Assembly (NCBI GenBank): GCA_002733505.1
Contig: NVVW01000005.1
Location: 74,978 to 107,657 of the forward strand
Source of the DNA: Methylophaga sp.
Lineage (GTDB): Bacteria; Pseudomonadota; Gammaproteobacteria; Nitrosococcales; Methylophagaceae
Direction: 5' to 3'
DNA length: 32,680 nucleotides
Positions 32,377 to 32,680 of the stretch are shown one piece after another. Numbering within the stretch: position 1 is the first letter of the stretch; every line of letters begins with the position of its first letter. Under the pieces are notes generated by a model. That model searched no databases. It saw nothing but the letters and a program-made list of their open reading frames with translations, and was not told the origin of the DNA. A program made the position numbers and the translations under genes.

Positions 32377-32680
32377 GTAACTGATAGCCTAATTGCGCTT
32401 TATTGCCATTGCTAGGTTCAAGATCCAATCGCTCAGCAACCATGCTAGCAAACTGGGTTAGCTGCTCTACGGAACCCATTTTTAACTCCATTTCTATTTC
32501 ATGTATAACTGCACTTGATTGTTTTGCCGTGACCTTGCCATAATCATAAGCAAATTCAATTTGAGTATTTTCTGCTAGTGTTATTTGCAAGGTTTCTCGA
32601 ATAAAATCCGTAGTAAATAGCGGCGTTAAACTTGACCAAACAGCCGGATCGTCAATTATGTCTTTCAGCGGTGTTTGTTT
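32351..32680 (-). CDS. CYTH-domain inorganic triphosphatase, YgiF-like, 5' end outside window
   Basis: The minus-strand frame is open from the window edge; no internal start is needed, and a TTG at 32590 is not the true start. About 109 residues of the CYTH domain are seen: VWSSLTPLFTTDFIRETLQI, QIEFAYDYGKVTA and HEIEMELKMGSVEQLTQFAS match the C-terminal half of the YgiF CYTH domain, a triphosphate-binding beta tunnel. E. coli YgiF continues into a CHAD domain; here the protein stops after GYQLLKETQIKS. The last codons and TGA lie inside MITE copy B (to 32376), so either the CHAD part was removed by the insertion or this is a naturally CYTH-only form. Confidence 0.85.
   Translation of the reverse strand, partial: KQTPLKDIIDDPAVWSSLTPLFTTDFIRETLQITLAENTQIEFAYDYGKVTAKQSSAVIHEIEMELKMGSVEQLTQFASMVAERLDLEPSNGNKAQLGYQLLKETQIKS

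Overview
The window looks like chromosome from a marine or brackish gammaproteobacterial methylotroph, either a methanotroph (Methylococcales type) or a Methylophaga-like organism. The evidence is a lanthanide-type PQQ methanol dehydrogenase (xoxF), both methylene-tetrahydromethanopterin dehydrogenases (mtdA and mtdB) and a tetrahydromethanopterin biosynthesis gene. Gammaproteobacterial housekeeping genes (gltX, glyQS, gmhB, gshB, ygiF-like), a FimX-like pilus regulator, a sortase/target pair of the marine proteobacterial type and low to moderate GC fit this. The species assignment is inference.

Layout. 1-5451: C1 oxidation block. It holds xoxF (C-terminus beyond the left edge) and gltX on the minus strand. 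A quinoprotein-relay pair follows on the plus strand (MBL-fold lipoprotein and fused SoxYZ-like carrier), then a convergent small exported Cys protein behind a bidirectional terminator. 5592-5797: a MITE-like palindromic element. 5903-10069: mtdA, RFAP synthase, mtdB and an ATP-grasp protein, with a second type of MITE-like element between mtdA and RFAP synthase. 10074-16477: compact minus-strand operon glyQ-glyS-gmhB-plsC-fimX-like.

16704-22210 is an accessory island. It contains decayed exported-protein genes, a full and an internally deleted copy of one unknown gene, and between them a small integron cassette array without integrase in the window. The cassettes carry a frameshifted HEPN-domain gene, a polytopic membrane protein, a ParE/RHH toxin-antitoxin pair and a HigBA-like pair. 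The attC-like sites are supported by exact complementarity between cassette starts and the R'' boxes of their own sites.

22304-23562: sbtA/sbtB-like bicarbonate uptake with its PII-like partner. 23566-26254: a sortase and its LPxTx target, both broken (one frameshift, one in-frame stop). 26463-32170: gshB, then DUF898 membrane protein, M48 protease, ApbE and a TonB-family protein, with a third long palindromic repeat before tonB. 32190-32376: a second copy, inverted, of the mtdA-adjacent element. It supplies the last codons and stop of a CYTH-domain (ygiF-like) gene that runs off the right edge.

How the genes work together: XoxF oxidises methanol in the periplasm, and the relay pair probably serves a quinoprotein. 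Formaldehyde carbon then passes through tetrahydromethanopterin-linked steps (MtdB) and methylene-folate/H4MPT chemistry (MtdA), with RFAP synthase making the cofactor. SbtAB may supply bicarbonate for anaplerotic carboxylation. No rRNA, tRNA or CRISPR was recognised.
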